64,000 nucleotides of DNA. Source: Aphrocallistes beatrix. Taxonomy: Eukaryota; Porifera; Hexactinellida; Sceptrulophora; Aphrocallistidae. Under the pieces are notes generated by a model. It was not told the origin of the DNA, searched no databases, and saw only the letters and a program-made list of their open reading frames with translations. The position numbers and the translations under genes were made by a program. The stretch spans positions 2,294,001 through 2,358,000 of the forward strand of contig OY725496.1 in assembly GCA_963281255.1 (NCBI GenBank), written 5' to 3'. Positions 23,201 through 33,700 of the stretch are shown one piece after another. Position 1 is the first letter of the stretch, and each line of letters starts with the position of its first letter.

Positions 23201-24631
23201 TCAACTTTGACGATATGGGAATTGAATTTGACATTTATTGTAAGCTGTTGCCGAAGTGGGAATTGACAAAGTGGCATAATACCGACGTACGTACTTGTAC
23301 TACTCTGACCAAAATATAAATCATGTAATGGAAAGTTCAAAGTGAGGATAATCTAATCACAAAATACTACCTTGCTCGTGAATTCTTTACCCTGGTCATG
23401 CTGGCATATTTTAGGAACACCGAACAGGAGATAAACACAGCTCGGCAACAACTTCAGCAGAAGTTTTTGTTCTGAGAGGGCGTGCAACAACGAATTTGCT
23501 GAGATAGCAAACAATCACAAGGACATGTTTGTATCCCAAATCATTATCTGGCCTATCGGTAAACAGATCAATGCCTATATGCTGCCAAGGTCTTTCAGGT
23601 GGAACTATGGACTGGAGTTCCCTGTGAGGGTGAGGGATCTTAGCTGAATTGATCTGGCAAGAATGGCAAGATTTGACCTGTTTACAGGGATAAACAATGA
23701 GACAATATTACTAATAAGCTTCTGAAAACTATTTGAAACAAACTTACGTATTGTTCGATAGTCTGATACATTTATCCCAAAAATACCTTTGTCTAATCGA
23801 AGATATCATAGCATTAATGCCTGGGTGATCGACGTGATATTTGTCCAGAAGCTTAGGGATAGCAGATCTAGGTGGGTATTCAAATCATTCAAAAACACCT
23901 CTTTTATTGCGAATGACCTATAATAAATACTCGATAAAAATAGTACATTTTATTACATACGTTACGAGACACTACAATTAATTTTTGATAACGAGATTCT
24001 TGACCTCAGACTGTTATGTTCGAATACTATTGCTGAGAGCGGTTTAAACTTATAATCCGGTTGTCATGACCTATGATGTTTATTAAAAACTTCGGTCTGG
24101 CACACTGATAGCGCAGCTCACAGCTTGGACGAGCTTCGCAACGATGTATAAACTAGATCAGTTAAAATATCCGATTTATACACGAATCAAATTAGCATGA
24201 AGGTTATGAAATACATACAACTTTGTCACCAGATAAGTGGATTCATACACGATAAATGCATGCAGTCATGAAATATCTGTATCCTGAGGAACATGCAGGT
24301 TGTATAGATTAATCTTAAACTTCAGAGACATCTCGGCAATTAGAAAAGCTCAAACGGTATGATTTTACAGGGGCAAAGTGCCAAAGTAGGACAAATAAAT
24401 TATTCAGCAAAGAGGGTAGAAATGTAGAATGAACAATATGAGCACATGTTTTAACACTAAACGTTATAATACACTAAACAGGTTCCTCACCTTGTAGAGT
24501 GTATCTTCATCAAAAGTCTTCCTTCGAAAATTTTTCTGCGCATATCTGGGTCCCTGTTTCTCCTGTATCTCGACGGGATAGATTCCGGTGGATAAGAATA
24601 AACGTAAATTATTATATTCAAGATCCTCCAT
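20202..24631 (-). pseudogene. Integrase-OTU protease gene, 11 exons, with four lesions
   Basis: Exons on the minus strand: 24491-24631, 23748-23917, 23371-23677, 22602-22708, 22054-22443, 21755-21971, 21565-21687, 21410-21487, 21184-21324, 20988-21110 and 20202-20908, all with GT-AG junctions. Start MEDLEYNNLRLFLSTGIYPV. Exons 2-3 give the integrase zinc finger (HVDHPG, CHSCQ). The catalytic triad is Asp in HIGIDLFTD, Asp in CQHDQGKEF and Glu in SNGLVEAHNK. A C-terminal GPY/F-like segment follows (EGELFLVRNI). The last exon is an OTU cysteine protease: DGNCFFRC with catalytic Cys, and NHNHYEPV with catalytic His. Lesions: an in-frame TGA and a one-base loss in exon 2, a one-base gain near GVPKICQHD in exon 3, and a 5-bp ATGGA-like duplication before DGNCFF. 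OTU domains remove ubiquitin; pairing with an integrase fits Ginger/KRBA2-like elements. No element ends were found, so a decayed host-captured gene is possible. Confidence 0.8.
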
Positions 24632-24794
24632 CTCTGAATACTCATACGAAATATCTAGTTACGTGAAAAAGCTTGGGTTGTATGTATAATTATACGAAAA
24701 CAAAATTTAATCATATGCAAGAATAAACAAAAAAGTAATTATTGAAACTACAAAAATCACTAAATTATGACGGATGTAGAACATATATTGACAT

Positions 24795-25055
24795 AATAGT
24801 GATGTGGGGTCAAGTTACAATAGATATTACGCATTACAATACGATGGGTCAAGTTACGATAGGCATATCTCTACTATTGTTATGATGTGGTCAAGTTACG
24901 ATAGATATATTGCATTCTAATGCGGGTCAAGTTACGATAGGCATATCTCTACTATTGTTATGATGTGGGTCAAGTTACGATAGATATAATGCATTCTAAT
25001 GCGGGTCAAGTTACGATAGATGTAGCACATCCATGGTGCGGGTCAAGTTACGATG
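24795..25055. repeat. Minisatellite of GGGTCAAGTTACGATAG units
   Basis: GTCAAGTTACRATAG recurs seven times at spacings of roughly 35-65 bp. A larger unit of about 100 bp (including GGCATATCTCTACTATTG) is repeated about 2.5 times. It directly precedes an (AC)n run and a Helitron-like start. Confidence 0.8.
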
Positions 25056-25105
25056 AACACACACACACACACACACACACATTAATCGAGTTTTAATAGT
25101 AAGGA
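25056..25105 (-). mobile_element. (AC)n run and Helitron-like 5-prime end
   Basis: The reverse strand starts at 25105 with TCCTTACTATTAAAACTCGA, then TTAATGTGTGTGTG. This is the H-family start attached to a different body, the minisatellite at 24795-25055. A second Helitron subfamily whose interior is that minisatellite is possible. Confidence 0.4.
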
Positions 25106-25136
25106 TGCTTGTTTTTGACTAAAGTACAGTCGACTC

Positions 25137-25314
25137 CGCTTAATAAGGCCACATCGGTCAGATGACATTTTGCCCCGATTAAGCGGAGAACCCTATTAAC
25201 CGAAAATATTTTGTATTAACTTCTATGTGTGAGAGCTATTCCGGTCCTGCCAAAAGTGGCCCGATTAAGCGGCTGAGCCGATTAAACAGTGGCCCTATTA
25301 AGCGGAGTCAACTG
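25137..25314. mobile_element. Small palindromic MITE, copy a (178 bp)
   Basis: Ends are CAGTCGACTCCGCTTAATAA and the inverse of CAGTTGACTCCGCTTAATAG, flanked by TA. The whole unit is close to a palindrome. Three internal CGATTAAGCGG-type motifs repeat the terminal sequence. The TA target and CAGT ends fit a pogo/Tigger or Tc1 non-autonomous family. Copies: 25396, 35703, 58644 and 61852. Confidence 0.8.
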
Positions 25315-25395
25315 TACTTGGAAAATTTTTCTTTTTATAAATTACTACGAGAACCCGTTGAAAACGCCGATTTCAAAGGTCAAATTTTCTAAATA

Positions 25396-25583
25396 CAGTT
25401 GACTCCGCTTAATAGGGCCACTGTTTAATCGGGTCAGCCGCTTAATCGGGTCACTTTTGGTAGGACCGGAATTGCTCTTACACATAGAAGCTAATACAAA
25501 ATATTTTCGGTTAATAGGGTTCTCCGCTTAATCGGGCCAAAATGTCCTCTGACCGATGTGACCCTATTAAGCGGAGTCGACTG
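25396..25583. mobile_element. Small palindromic MITE, copy b (188 bp)
   Basis: Same family as 25137-25314 but in the opposite orientation and only 80 bp away, so the pair could form a larger hairpin. TA flanks both ends. Confidence 0.8.
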
Positions 25584-25879
25584 TATATCCAATAAAAAGT
25601 TTGTTGGTAGTCTTCAGCTGATGAAATATGGTATTATGAGCAATATCCTTTCCTTTTTGTGATATGTCGTGAACTTTCGATCTAATAGTAATTCCTTTTA
25701 ATTCAAAGCCTCAATTATTATCTTATCATATAATCACTATCTATTTGACTTGTAAACGCAAAAGTATCATGTGTGTATCGTTTAATCTATGAGATATTAG
25801 GAAATTTTTTGCAATCCTGCCTTATATTTAACCAAATAACTTTATTCACATTGTTTTTTTTATTTTTTCGATCTACTCT

Positions 25880-26400
25880 GAAGGAAGGTGATAAAATCCT
25901 CTTTACCATTATGCCCAAACTTAAACGGTTACCAAACACGGAAAAACAGGACAAATATTTACGACCTCACACGGTGGTTAACGTGACAGATAGTTATTTT
26001 GTAATATCCAGCTCTGATTTTGACCAGAGAACATTATTCGAGACGGTAATTGTATGTTTCAGTCACCCACAGTTCTGTACAATTATTGCTCGATTTATTG
26101 AACCGAAGGTACATCGCGGCTTTATTGGCATTTCAAAATAAAACAAACGACACCTTGTGGGTACCTTTTATCAGAAAACCTAACCTTGCTTGAAGGGACT
26201 TGAGGAAGTGATGTAGAAATAATGGCCAATTCTTGTATTTTAGATGTCGATGTATACTTTGCCAATGAAATTTATCGAAAGGAAGAGACTTCGATTCCCG
26301 AGGTGCGTTATAGCTTGATCAGAGCAAGTCCCAATCCAACTGCTGCAATATATATTACCAACCATTGCGATCATTTCGAGCGTATTATTTCAATGCTGGG
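25880..26400 (+). pseudogene. Fragment of a second integrase-OTU gene copy
   Basis: Two pieces match the gene at 20202-24631. At about 25882-26060, EGDKILFTIMPKLKRLPNTE and KQDKYLRPHTVVNVT align with EGELFLVRNIRKDKKLPNTS and KQPKYTDPFEATKVT of exon 6. At about 26213-26400, SDVEIMANSCILDVDVYFAN and PNPTAAIYITNHCDHFERII align with the OTU C-terminal part; the catalytic-site His is kept in DHFERI. The segments between are missing. Divergence is clear at the protein level, so this is a separate older copy on the opposite strand. Confidence 0.65.
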
Positions 26401-26450
26401 CAGCGCTACCCCTACACAAGGAGTTTACCAGGCTTGGGTCAAATACGCAC

Positions 26451-26555
26451 AGTACACCCTCGCTAATCCGAACAGCTCTGTGCCAATGATCGAAAGAATC
26501 GTTCGGATTAGTGAATTTGTTCCGATTAGTGAAATAACACTAATTCAATGTGGTA
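26451..26555. mobile_element. Pogo/Tigger-like MITE fragment (AATCCGAAC family)
   Basis: It starts CAGTACACCCTCGCTAATCC and continues with GTTCGGATTAG motifs. It is truncated by the family A element. A complete copy is at 61003-61333. Confidence 0.55.
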
Positions 26556-26695
26556 TTAACATAGATCATCATTTAAATGCTAAATTCGTGCTCAGCACTA
26601 AATTTCCAGCAATTTGATATATATATTGGACATATTTGGAGAAATTCTTTGGCTGTGGGTTCCTGGCAACGGCCAGGAATATGAAAAAATTCCTG

Positions 26696-28571
26696 CGGCC
26701 GTATTCACTAAGAACTTAAGACCGATCTTAAGATCGATCTTAGTGCTTAAGTCTTAAGTTCGATCTTAAGTCGTATTCACTAAGAATGGTATTCACTAAG
26801 ATTTAAGTTCGATCTTAAGACCGAACTTAAGACCGAACTTTAAGCAACCTAGGGAGGTGTCTTAAGTATTGGAATTGATTCGATTTTCACTAATTACTCC
26901 ATAAATGTTGTTCAAACTTACTTCTATCGAACATTTAATCTACCTTGATTGATATTAGACTTCAAATAAAATTTAAATATTTTAAAAACATTTCTCCTTA
27001 TTGTGTGTAACATCGCAACATGTATCACATGCTATATTCGTGGCAAATTCTTTTTGGATTTGTATGAATAAACAAACATACATTCTTTGATCATATAATC
27101 ATTCTAATATGCACAATTATAGAGACAGGCTTTATATATTGATTCACATGACTGATAATAATCACTTTGATCCTATTTTCCTATTCACAATGATTTTTTC
27201 AGTCTCTGACGTTTCAATCTATAATAGTCCCTCTGCTCTTCATCAACCTGCTGTAATGGAAGTAAGTCTGCAGCCTTCAAGAGTTCGACCGAATCATCTT
27301 GCTCATCAACAGTTCGCCTTCTCTTCCGACTTTTCTTTGATGGCTTACGAGTATATATTGTCGGGATTTCAACTTCTGGAGACTCTAAAATTGGAGTATC
27401 TTCAAATTCAACAGGACCTGCAGCTGATACTGTTGATGCTATTGGAATTTCATTGTTCTCAGCTGGAATTTGAAAAAGATCAGCAGCACCTGTAATTCCG
27501 CTAAAAGCAAGGGTGTTTTGAAACATCTCTGTTACCGAGTCAGAAATACTTCTATCTGCTGATATAATTGCATGTCCTCGTCTTCTACCTGTCCAGCAGT
27601 GTTTGTACCCCTCCAGTCTTTCTGGCTTCCTGTTTTTGTCAGCAGAATTCCTGAGCCTCTCAAAATCTCACCTGCTGATTCAATTTCATTAATGAGACTG
27701 CACTCTTCTTCTCTGGTCCAATTTGCTTTGCGGGATTTGTCCATTTGGTTTGGTATTGTTAATGCAAGTACTCAGCAGCAATTTATATACACGGGAGGAC
27801 GCCGACTTACCATAACCACTAATGACACCAATTATTTTCGTAACACCAAATGACGCAGAAATTTTACCGTCGATAGAGTTCAATTTATTGTACTTCTCAT
27901 ATCCAGTGTTTATACTTTGTTTTAGAGAGGTTTTCATGTTACAATATATAAAGACACGTCGTTTATATGTTTTGTTTGATATAATATTATGAATCCATGA
28001 GGTATAACTTGTGCTCTTTGATAGCTCTTCCTTTGATATTGACTAGTGTAGAATAATTATAGATTACATGCATAAAACATTGAATTTTCATAATAGAATT
28101 CAAAGTTAAAACAAAGATTTCACCACAGATATGTAAGAGACTCACTAGCAGGCATTCCAGACGGTACAACTACATAGATAGAAGCTATGTCTTACAGGAG
28201 TGGGTTAATCAATCTTCTTTGCTCCTAATATTGACATTAATTGCCCCAATTTTGAACAAAAAGAAGAAATATAGTTTATTTTCACTAGATCAATAATAAA
28301 TGACCACTTACCATTACAAATATTATAGTTCAGTTTTGTATTTGATTAGTATAATGCTATTTTCTAATCATACTAACCCTAACGTTATTTCTAAGTTCTA
28401 TCTTAAGATCGATCTTAACTAAGATCGATCTTAAGATCGATCTTAATTCTTAGTGAATACCTCTAAGTTCGATCTTAAGATCGATCTTAACTAAGATCGA
28501 TCTTAAGACTTAAGATCGATCTTAAGACTTAAGATCGATCTTAGTGCTTAAGATCTTAGTGAATACGGCTG
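26696..28571. mobile_element. Harbinger-like element, 1,876 bp
   Basis: Ends are CGGCCGTATTCACTAAGA and the inverse of CAGCCGTATTCACTAAGA, with CTG on both sides (26693-26695, 28572-28574). That is a 3-bp target duplication as in PIF/Harbinger. Both subterminal zones carry many GATCGATCTTAAG repeats (26710-26830, 28395-28560), likely transposase or Myb binding sites. Inside is a Myb/SANT-like gene remnant but no recognisable DDE transposase. Confidence 0.65.
27185..27744 (-). pseudogene. Myb/SANT-like DNA-binding protein of a Harbinger-type element
   Basis: The start MDKSRKANWTREEECSLINE followed by IESAGEILRGSG has the basic-Trp-Thr-x-Glu-Glu pattern of Myb/SANT-like proteins that accompany Harbinger transposases. 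A stop at about 27532 separates it from a second segment in another frame (27185-27526). That segment is acidic, with a basic patch RKPSKKSRKRRRTVDEQDD and a C-terminal RLKRQRLKK, a plausible nuclear localisation signal. The partner transposase is absent and the stop makes function unlikely. Confidence 0.5.
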
Positions 28572-29276
28572 CTGGCCGTTGATATGCACGGACATCCAAA
28601 AAATTCTCCAAATATGGTCAATATATGTATATATCAAATTGCTGGAAATTTAGTGCTGAGCACGAATTTAGTATTTAGGTACTGCTATATGTTGTCGAAT
28701 AAGGATATTTGCATGTTATTTAATATTCCAAAGCAGTTAATACTAATGGCAATTGAGGTACATATATAAATATTTTCTAAATCTATTTTCTGGGACTTTT
28801 TTTTAAGCAATTATAAAGTTGATAACTTTTTGTAAATTCAACCTAGGGGCGAAGACTCAACGGTTTCTGATAGATCTCGAAGAGTAGAACATAATGAACA
28901 GACATAATTTTGATATTAGGAATAAAAAGAGAATTATGAAAAAAATAGTTTCAAAATTACTAAAAATAAACTTCCTGGGGTGTTTTAGTGTGAATTTTTA
29001 ACAATATTCAAAATTTCAAAAATCTGTCTGTTCATTAGTTAGATCATCGATTTATGAATGAATTTGAAAAGTTTCTAAAGGATTGTGAGCATATTGTGTT
29101 CGATTTTTTCCTTGTAAAATGACCAAATTTTTTTGAAATTTTTTTTATCTGTTGCATTATTTCAATTATTAATGCAGTTTTGCAGATATCTCTGCGAATC
29201 AAATCTGCACTGGAAAAATTAAATGAATCGGTTGAAAATGTCAAAAGTTAGCAATTATAGGAAAGGCCAACCTTAA

Positions 29277-29811
29277 GTACTACTATAAGTTGTTGATTTA
29301 GGATGTTTGGATGTTATTTAACACGAGGATGCAGTAAAAACTAATCAAAATCAAACCTTTCCGAAGAAAATTGCTTTGTGGCCTGTTTTTAGTACTTAAA
29401 AAAGTCAATTTTACAAAGGAGGAATCTTTAGCTACAGAGGTCGTAGAGTAAAAACTCGACCGTTTTGGAAAGATCTCGTCACGTAGAACAAAATAATAGA
29501 GACAGATTTTCGATATTCTACTTTAGAAAAACGTTAAAATATTTTTCCTTACGAAAATCTGCTTCTGAATATCGTAGCTACGAAATTGGGAGGAAAAAAT
29601 TAATTAGGTTAAAATTGAACATTCTATTCCTATTATTTTCTTTATTCAACCATCACGTGCAAGAATAATTGAGTAAAAGAGGCATAAGCCATTGAAGTTT
29701 CCTTGAATATCCTCTATAAATGAGGTGATTTGGGAAAAAAAAAATTATTTCTTGCTTCTTTAGTTCCCAAAAGTGTATTTTTTGAGTTAGTTCTGGAAGG
29801 AAACACCAACC
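29277..29811. mobile_element. TTAA-flanked element family A, diverged copy A3
   Basis: It directly follows A2, sharing the TTAA at 29273-29276, and ends CCAACC before TTAA (29812-29815). Internal similarity includes AGTACTACTATAAGTTG and CTCGACCGTTTTGGAAAGAT. Both are diverged from A1 and A2. Confidence 0.45.
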
Positions 29812-29815
29812 TTAA

Positions 29816-30364
29816 ATATTTTAAAGTATGGTGGTTGTCATAAGTAGCTACACGTAATCCAAGTGCCCCATGTTAGCCTCATGGGAGATAATGATAAGAA
29901 AACTGAATAAATCTGTTTAAATTTAAGAGCATGAGTAATGATAGATGGGATTTTAACTGTAATGACAGTACAATAGACAGCTTAAAATTGAGTTTCATAT
30001 TTCTTGGTGCATATAATCCAAACGCATCAGAAAGCTATGCAGCGCCTCAAAACACGACATATGAAATCAGTAGCACATCCCTGGTCAACACTATACAGCA
30101 CCTCAAAATACAAAGAAACAGCTCTATTCTGCTTGGTTAATGATATTTGGTAGCTTATGTATTAGTTCAACCATTTCTACTGTGACATAGTCCAAAATAC
30201 ACGACTTGCTGTTTGACTTTATATGTATTAGAGCATGGTTGTTGATACGGGCCCGGCATAGCAAAATTTTATGGATAAATCGTACTTTCGCTTATATACT
30301 GTGAAGTACATTTCTATACGTTTTTTTCATTTTAATTTTCTTTAATATTTAGATATTTTTAAAA
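29816..30364. other. Upstream region of the TBK1-like gene
   Basis: About 550 bp before the start codon. At about 30115-30175, GCTTGGTTAATGATATTTGG and TATTAGTTCAACCAT resemble the right arm of the foldback family, so an old copy may sit here. TTTAG just before 30352 could be a splice acceptor for an upstream non-coding exon. No promoter motif is assigned. Confidence 0.3.
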
Positions 30365-30748
30365 ATGCATTTTTCATCTTCAGAAAATTTCCTATGGAGC
30401 AGTAACGATTCACTTGGGAAAGGGGCTACAGGGGGTGTATATAAAGGGAGACATTTGAAAACTGGACAATTGGTTGCAGTTAAAGTTTTTACAAATGAAA
30501 CTAGTTCATTTTGGCGTGAATTAGATATTTTGAAGAAGACACCTCCTCATGACAATATTGTCAGATTTCTTTCAATGGAATCAGAACATTCTACAAAGCG
30601 GCGGGTTATTTTGATGGAACTGTGCACTGGAGGGAGTCTTTATAATGTAATTGATCATCCAGAAAATGGTTTTGGTCTAGAAGAAAAAGAATTATTAATC
30701 GTTCTGAGGGATGTTGTTTCTGGCCTTAACCACCTTCATCAAAACAAG
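30365..30748 (+). CDS. TBK1: TBK1-like exon 1 (kinase N-lobe)
   Basis: 128 codons from [13 protein letters not shown] to LNHLHQNK. It carries the nucleotide-binding loop, the catalytic Lys and [13 protein letters not shown] of the hinge region. It ends AAG before donor GTTCCT, a weak donor, but the protein joins exactly to IIHRD of exon 2 in phase 0. Confidence 0.92.
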
Positions 30749-33700
30749 GTTCCTGTTTATATTATTTATCAAATGGACCCTTATTCTGTTATTCAGAATT
30801 ATTGATTACTTTTCCTTAAATATTCATACGTGACATTGTTTTTATTGCTTTCAAAATTCGATTTAAGTACAGTGGCCCCTTATAGGTCAAAGAATTAAAA
30901 CCTCTTAGGTGGTTTTAAACACTGCTTTTATAGTTTCAAGCGAGCTAGTAACTATAAAAGCAGTGTTTTGAAACCGCCTAAAAGAGGTTTTAAAGTATTC
31001 TAGATATCAATTATGCCCAAAAGGTAATTAATATCACTTGTGCCACCTTGACCCATTTGTTCCAAATAGATATAATTGTCATAACAAGTTGCGAGTGACA
31101 TACACAAGTACTAGTAATTACGCTTTGGAAATAATTAATCTGTGTAAGTGTATAATTCAAAATTACCTCTGGCCGTCACGGATATTCGAATTTTGGGGGA
31201 TAAAGTATAGACTTTCAGAAATTATGACACCAGAAAAAATCGGAATCGGTTCTAATGGGCTGCACTCCCTTGTATAATGACTAAACTCATAGCCTACTGT
31301 ATATAAGGCCTCAGAGTAACTTGACTAGGGATGCGGTAGAAGATGGTTGAACTAATACATGAGCTGCCTTAAATCATTAACAAAGCAAATAGAGCTTAGG
31401 AATGTATTACTAGCATATATAAATATGGTGTCAAAGTACCCATATCCGTTGTTAAAAATTTGACTAGTCACCATATGGTTGCACAATAGGGTGTATTTGT
31501 GAAAAATTTAGTGATTTTCAGAGGTCGTTTAAGGGCACTTCTAAGTGTTTTTATTATAAAACTTTTCGCATTGAACTGAGATGTGAATGGGTTAATACGA
31601 AAAATTTGGATTTTTTTCATGGAATGCTGCTACATTCCAGTGTTGCTATGGAAACGTGTTTTGGTCAGTTGGGGTCATATCTTACTTAGAATGGTTCAGG
31701 TCGTATTCCTATTTAGGAAAATTTTAGGGCTTATTCATATTTGTAATGGTTTTGGCCTCATCTTTTAATTTATGTCTTATTCTGATTTTAAATTGTTGAG
31801 ATAAATGCAAAAGAAACTTTAGTATAAGATGGAAATGGTGAAATTCTTTTTATTCTGAAAGTGAAATTCTTAAGAGATTTTTTAAGTTTTGAATTTTGGG
31901 CCTTACTTAATTTTGTTATAATTACTGAGTCTAATTCATATCATTTCGTCCATTTTTCAGTTCCATACAGCTTTAGAATACACCATGACATTTAGAGTGA
32001 TTTTTTAATATGTATTCGGTGTGCCCTGTAACTCTTCTTTTGACAAATTTTTTTTATTGACCTCTTTTTATTGGTAGCTTGGTTACTTACAATTTTCCTT
32101 TTTTTGGAATCTCCGAAATTTCTTTGGACTTTAATAATACCACTTTGGGGTTTCGATCAGCAAAATGGATAAATTGTTACTTGTTCTCCTTGAAACACTA
32201 AAATATACTTAAATATCGATACTTGCAATTTCTGAAATATTTCATTAATAATTCTACTATTTATTGTTTACATTCAATGGGCTATCGAAAATTTGCCTGT
32301 AGACTTAAAGAGCAATTATTTTACGAATTTCATATTTTTAATTTCGAGACTGCATTATCATTTGTTCTTTTAGATTATTCACCGTGATATAAAACCAGGG
32401 AACATAATGCGGTGTATCAATGAAGATGGATTTCATAGTTATAAGTTAGTCGACTTTGGTGCAGCCAGAGAGCTTGATCCTTCTGATACTTTTACTTCTC
32501 TATATGGTACTGAAGAATATCTCCATCCCGATATGTATGAACGAGCAGTATTAAGAAAAAATAAAGGGAAAACCTTCACAAGAAGCATTGATCTATGGAG
32601 TATTGGAGCTACCTTTTATCACGTCATAACAGGTTAATTAACATTTACAGTTTATTTTTTAGAAGTTCGGCCGACGATCATTTCATTTTCCGCATGAGAC
32701 ATCCTATTGACACATAATGTTGATCAAGTTCACTAAAATTGTTATAGTATACTATGTTAAAATCATGGTATATATTAAAATGCAAGAGGGTTTTTTTAAT
32801 TTTTGTGTTTGTCCAAATTGATTGAAGAATTGGCAAGTCCTAGAGATATGAAAATTAGCATGTACGTAGGTGTCAAATGATGTGACCACGATTCAGTTCT
32901 GAGATCTAAACAAAGTTTCACACCTCTACAAATAAATGGAGAACAATTTTTCACACCTTTTCTATTCAATATATATGACTTCACTCTCACAATAGAATTC
33001 ATTGTACGACACTGCGATTGACTGTCATTGTTATTAATACTTCAAAGCCACAACTTATGTTAGATATCTTAATTTTATTATAGTGTGTAGCAATAAAAAA
33101 GTTATGTGGATATTTTCACACCCTTATACGAGTATACATATTTTCACACCATTTGACGAATTTTAAAAAATAGGCTAGAGACTAGCTTCCAACGATTGAT
33201 ATGTGGTTTTAATAGGTGTGGAGTTCGAATATCATATTTTCGAATCTATATAATACATTATTTGTTTACTTTTGTTTACTATAGTTACATAAAGTAATCA
33301 AATCTCATAAATATGCTAGAAACTACTAGTTTTCAACGTTTGACATGGGTTTTTGAGTGTATAGATTTGGAATATCGTATTTTTAGATCTGTATGATAAA
33401 TTATTTGTTTAATTTTGTTTACAATAGGTACATAATGTAAACAAATCTCAAAAACAACGTTTGATTTCGGGTTTTCAGGGGTGTAGATTTTCGAAACCCC
33501 ACACTCCTCTTCTCCCTACTCCACCACAACCACCAACCATTACTCACTATAGGCATACAGCTCTGCTCCGCACCTGGGCCACTTTCTCCTTCCTATTCTG
33601 GTGAGTAATTGTGTTTTTCCTTCTCCACTTCCTCATCATTGTTATTCTCATCATTCTCCTTCCCTCTTGCCTAACACTGCATATTTCTTTGGTTCGAAAT

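Larger units (their letters stand above)
26556..29272. mobile_element. TTAA-flanked element family A, copy A2, split by a Harbinger-like element
   Basis: 26562-26695 and 28572-29272 together match most of the copy at 10197-11397. They include the central TTCCTGGC/GGCCGTTG palindrome and the right end CCAACC followed by TTAA (29273-29276). The left end is missing. Confidence 0.55.

Noticed and set aside
25137..25314. tRNA or SINE-like small RNA gene
   Set aside because: No A/B box pattern or tRNA fold; it is a TA-flanked palindromic MITE.
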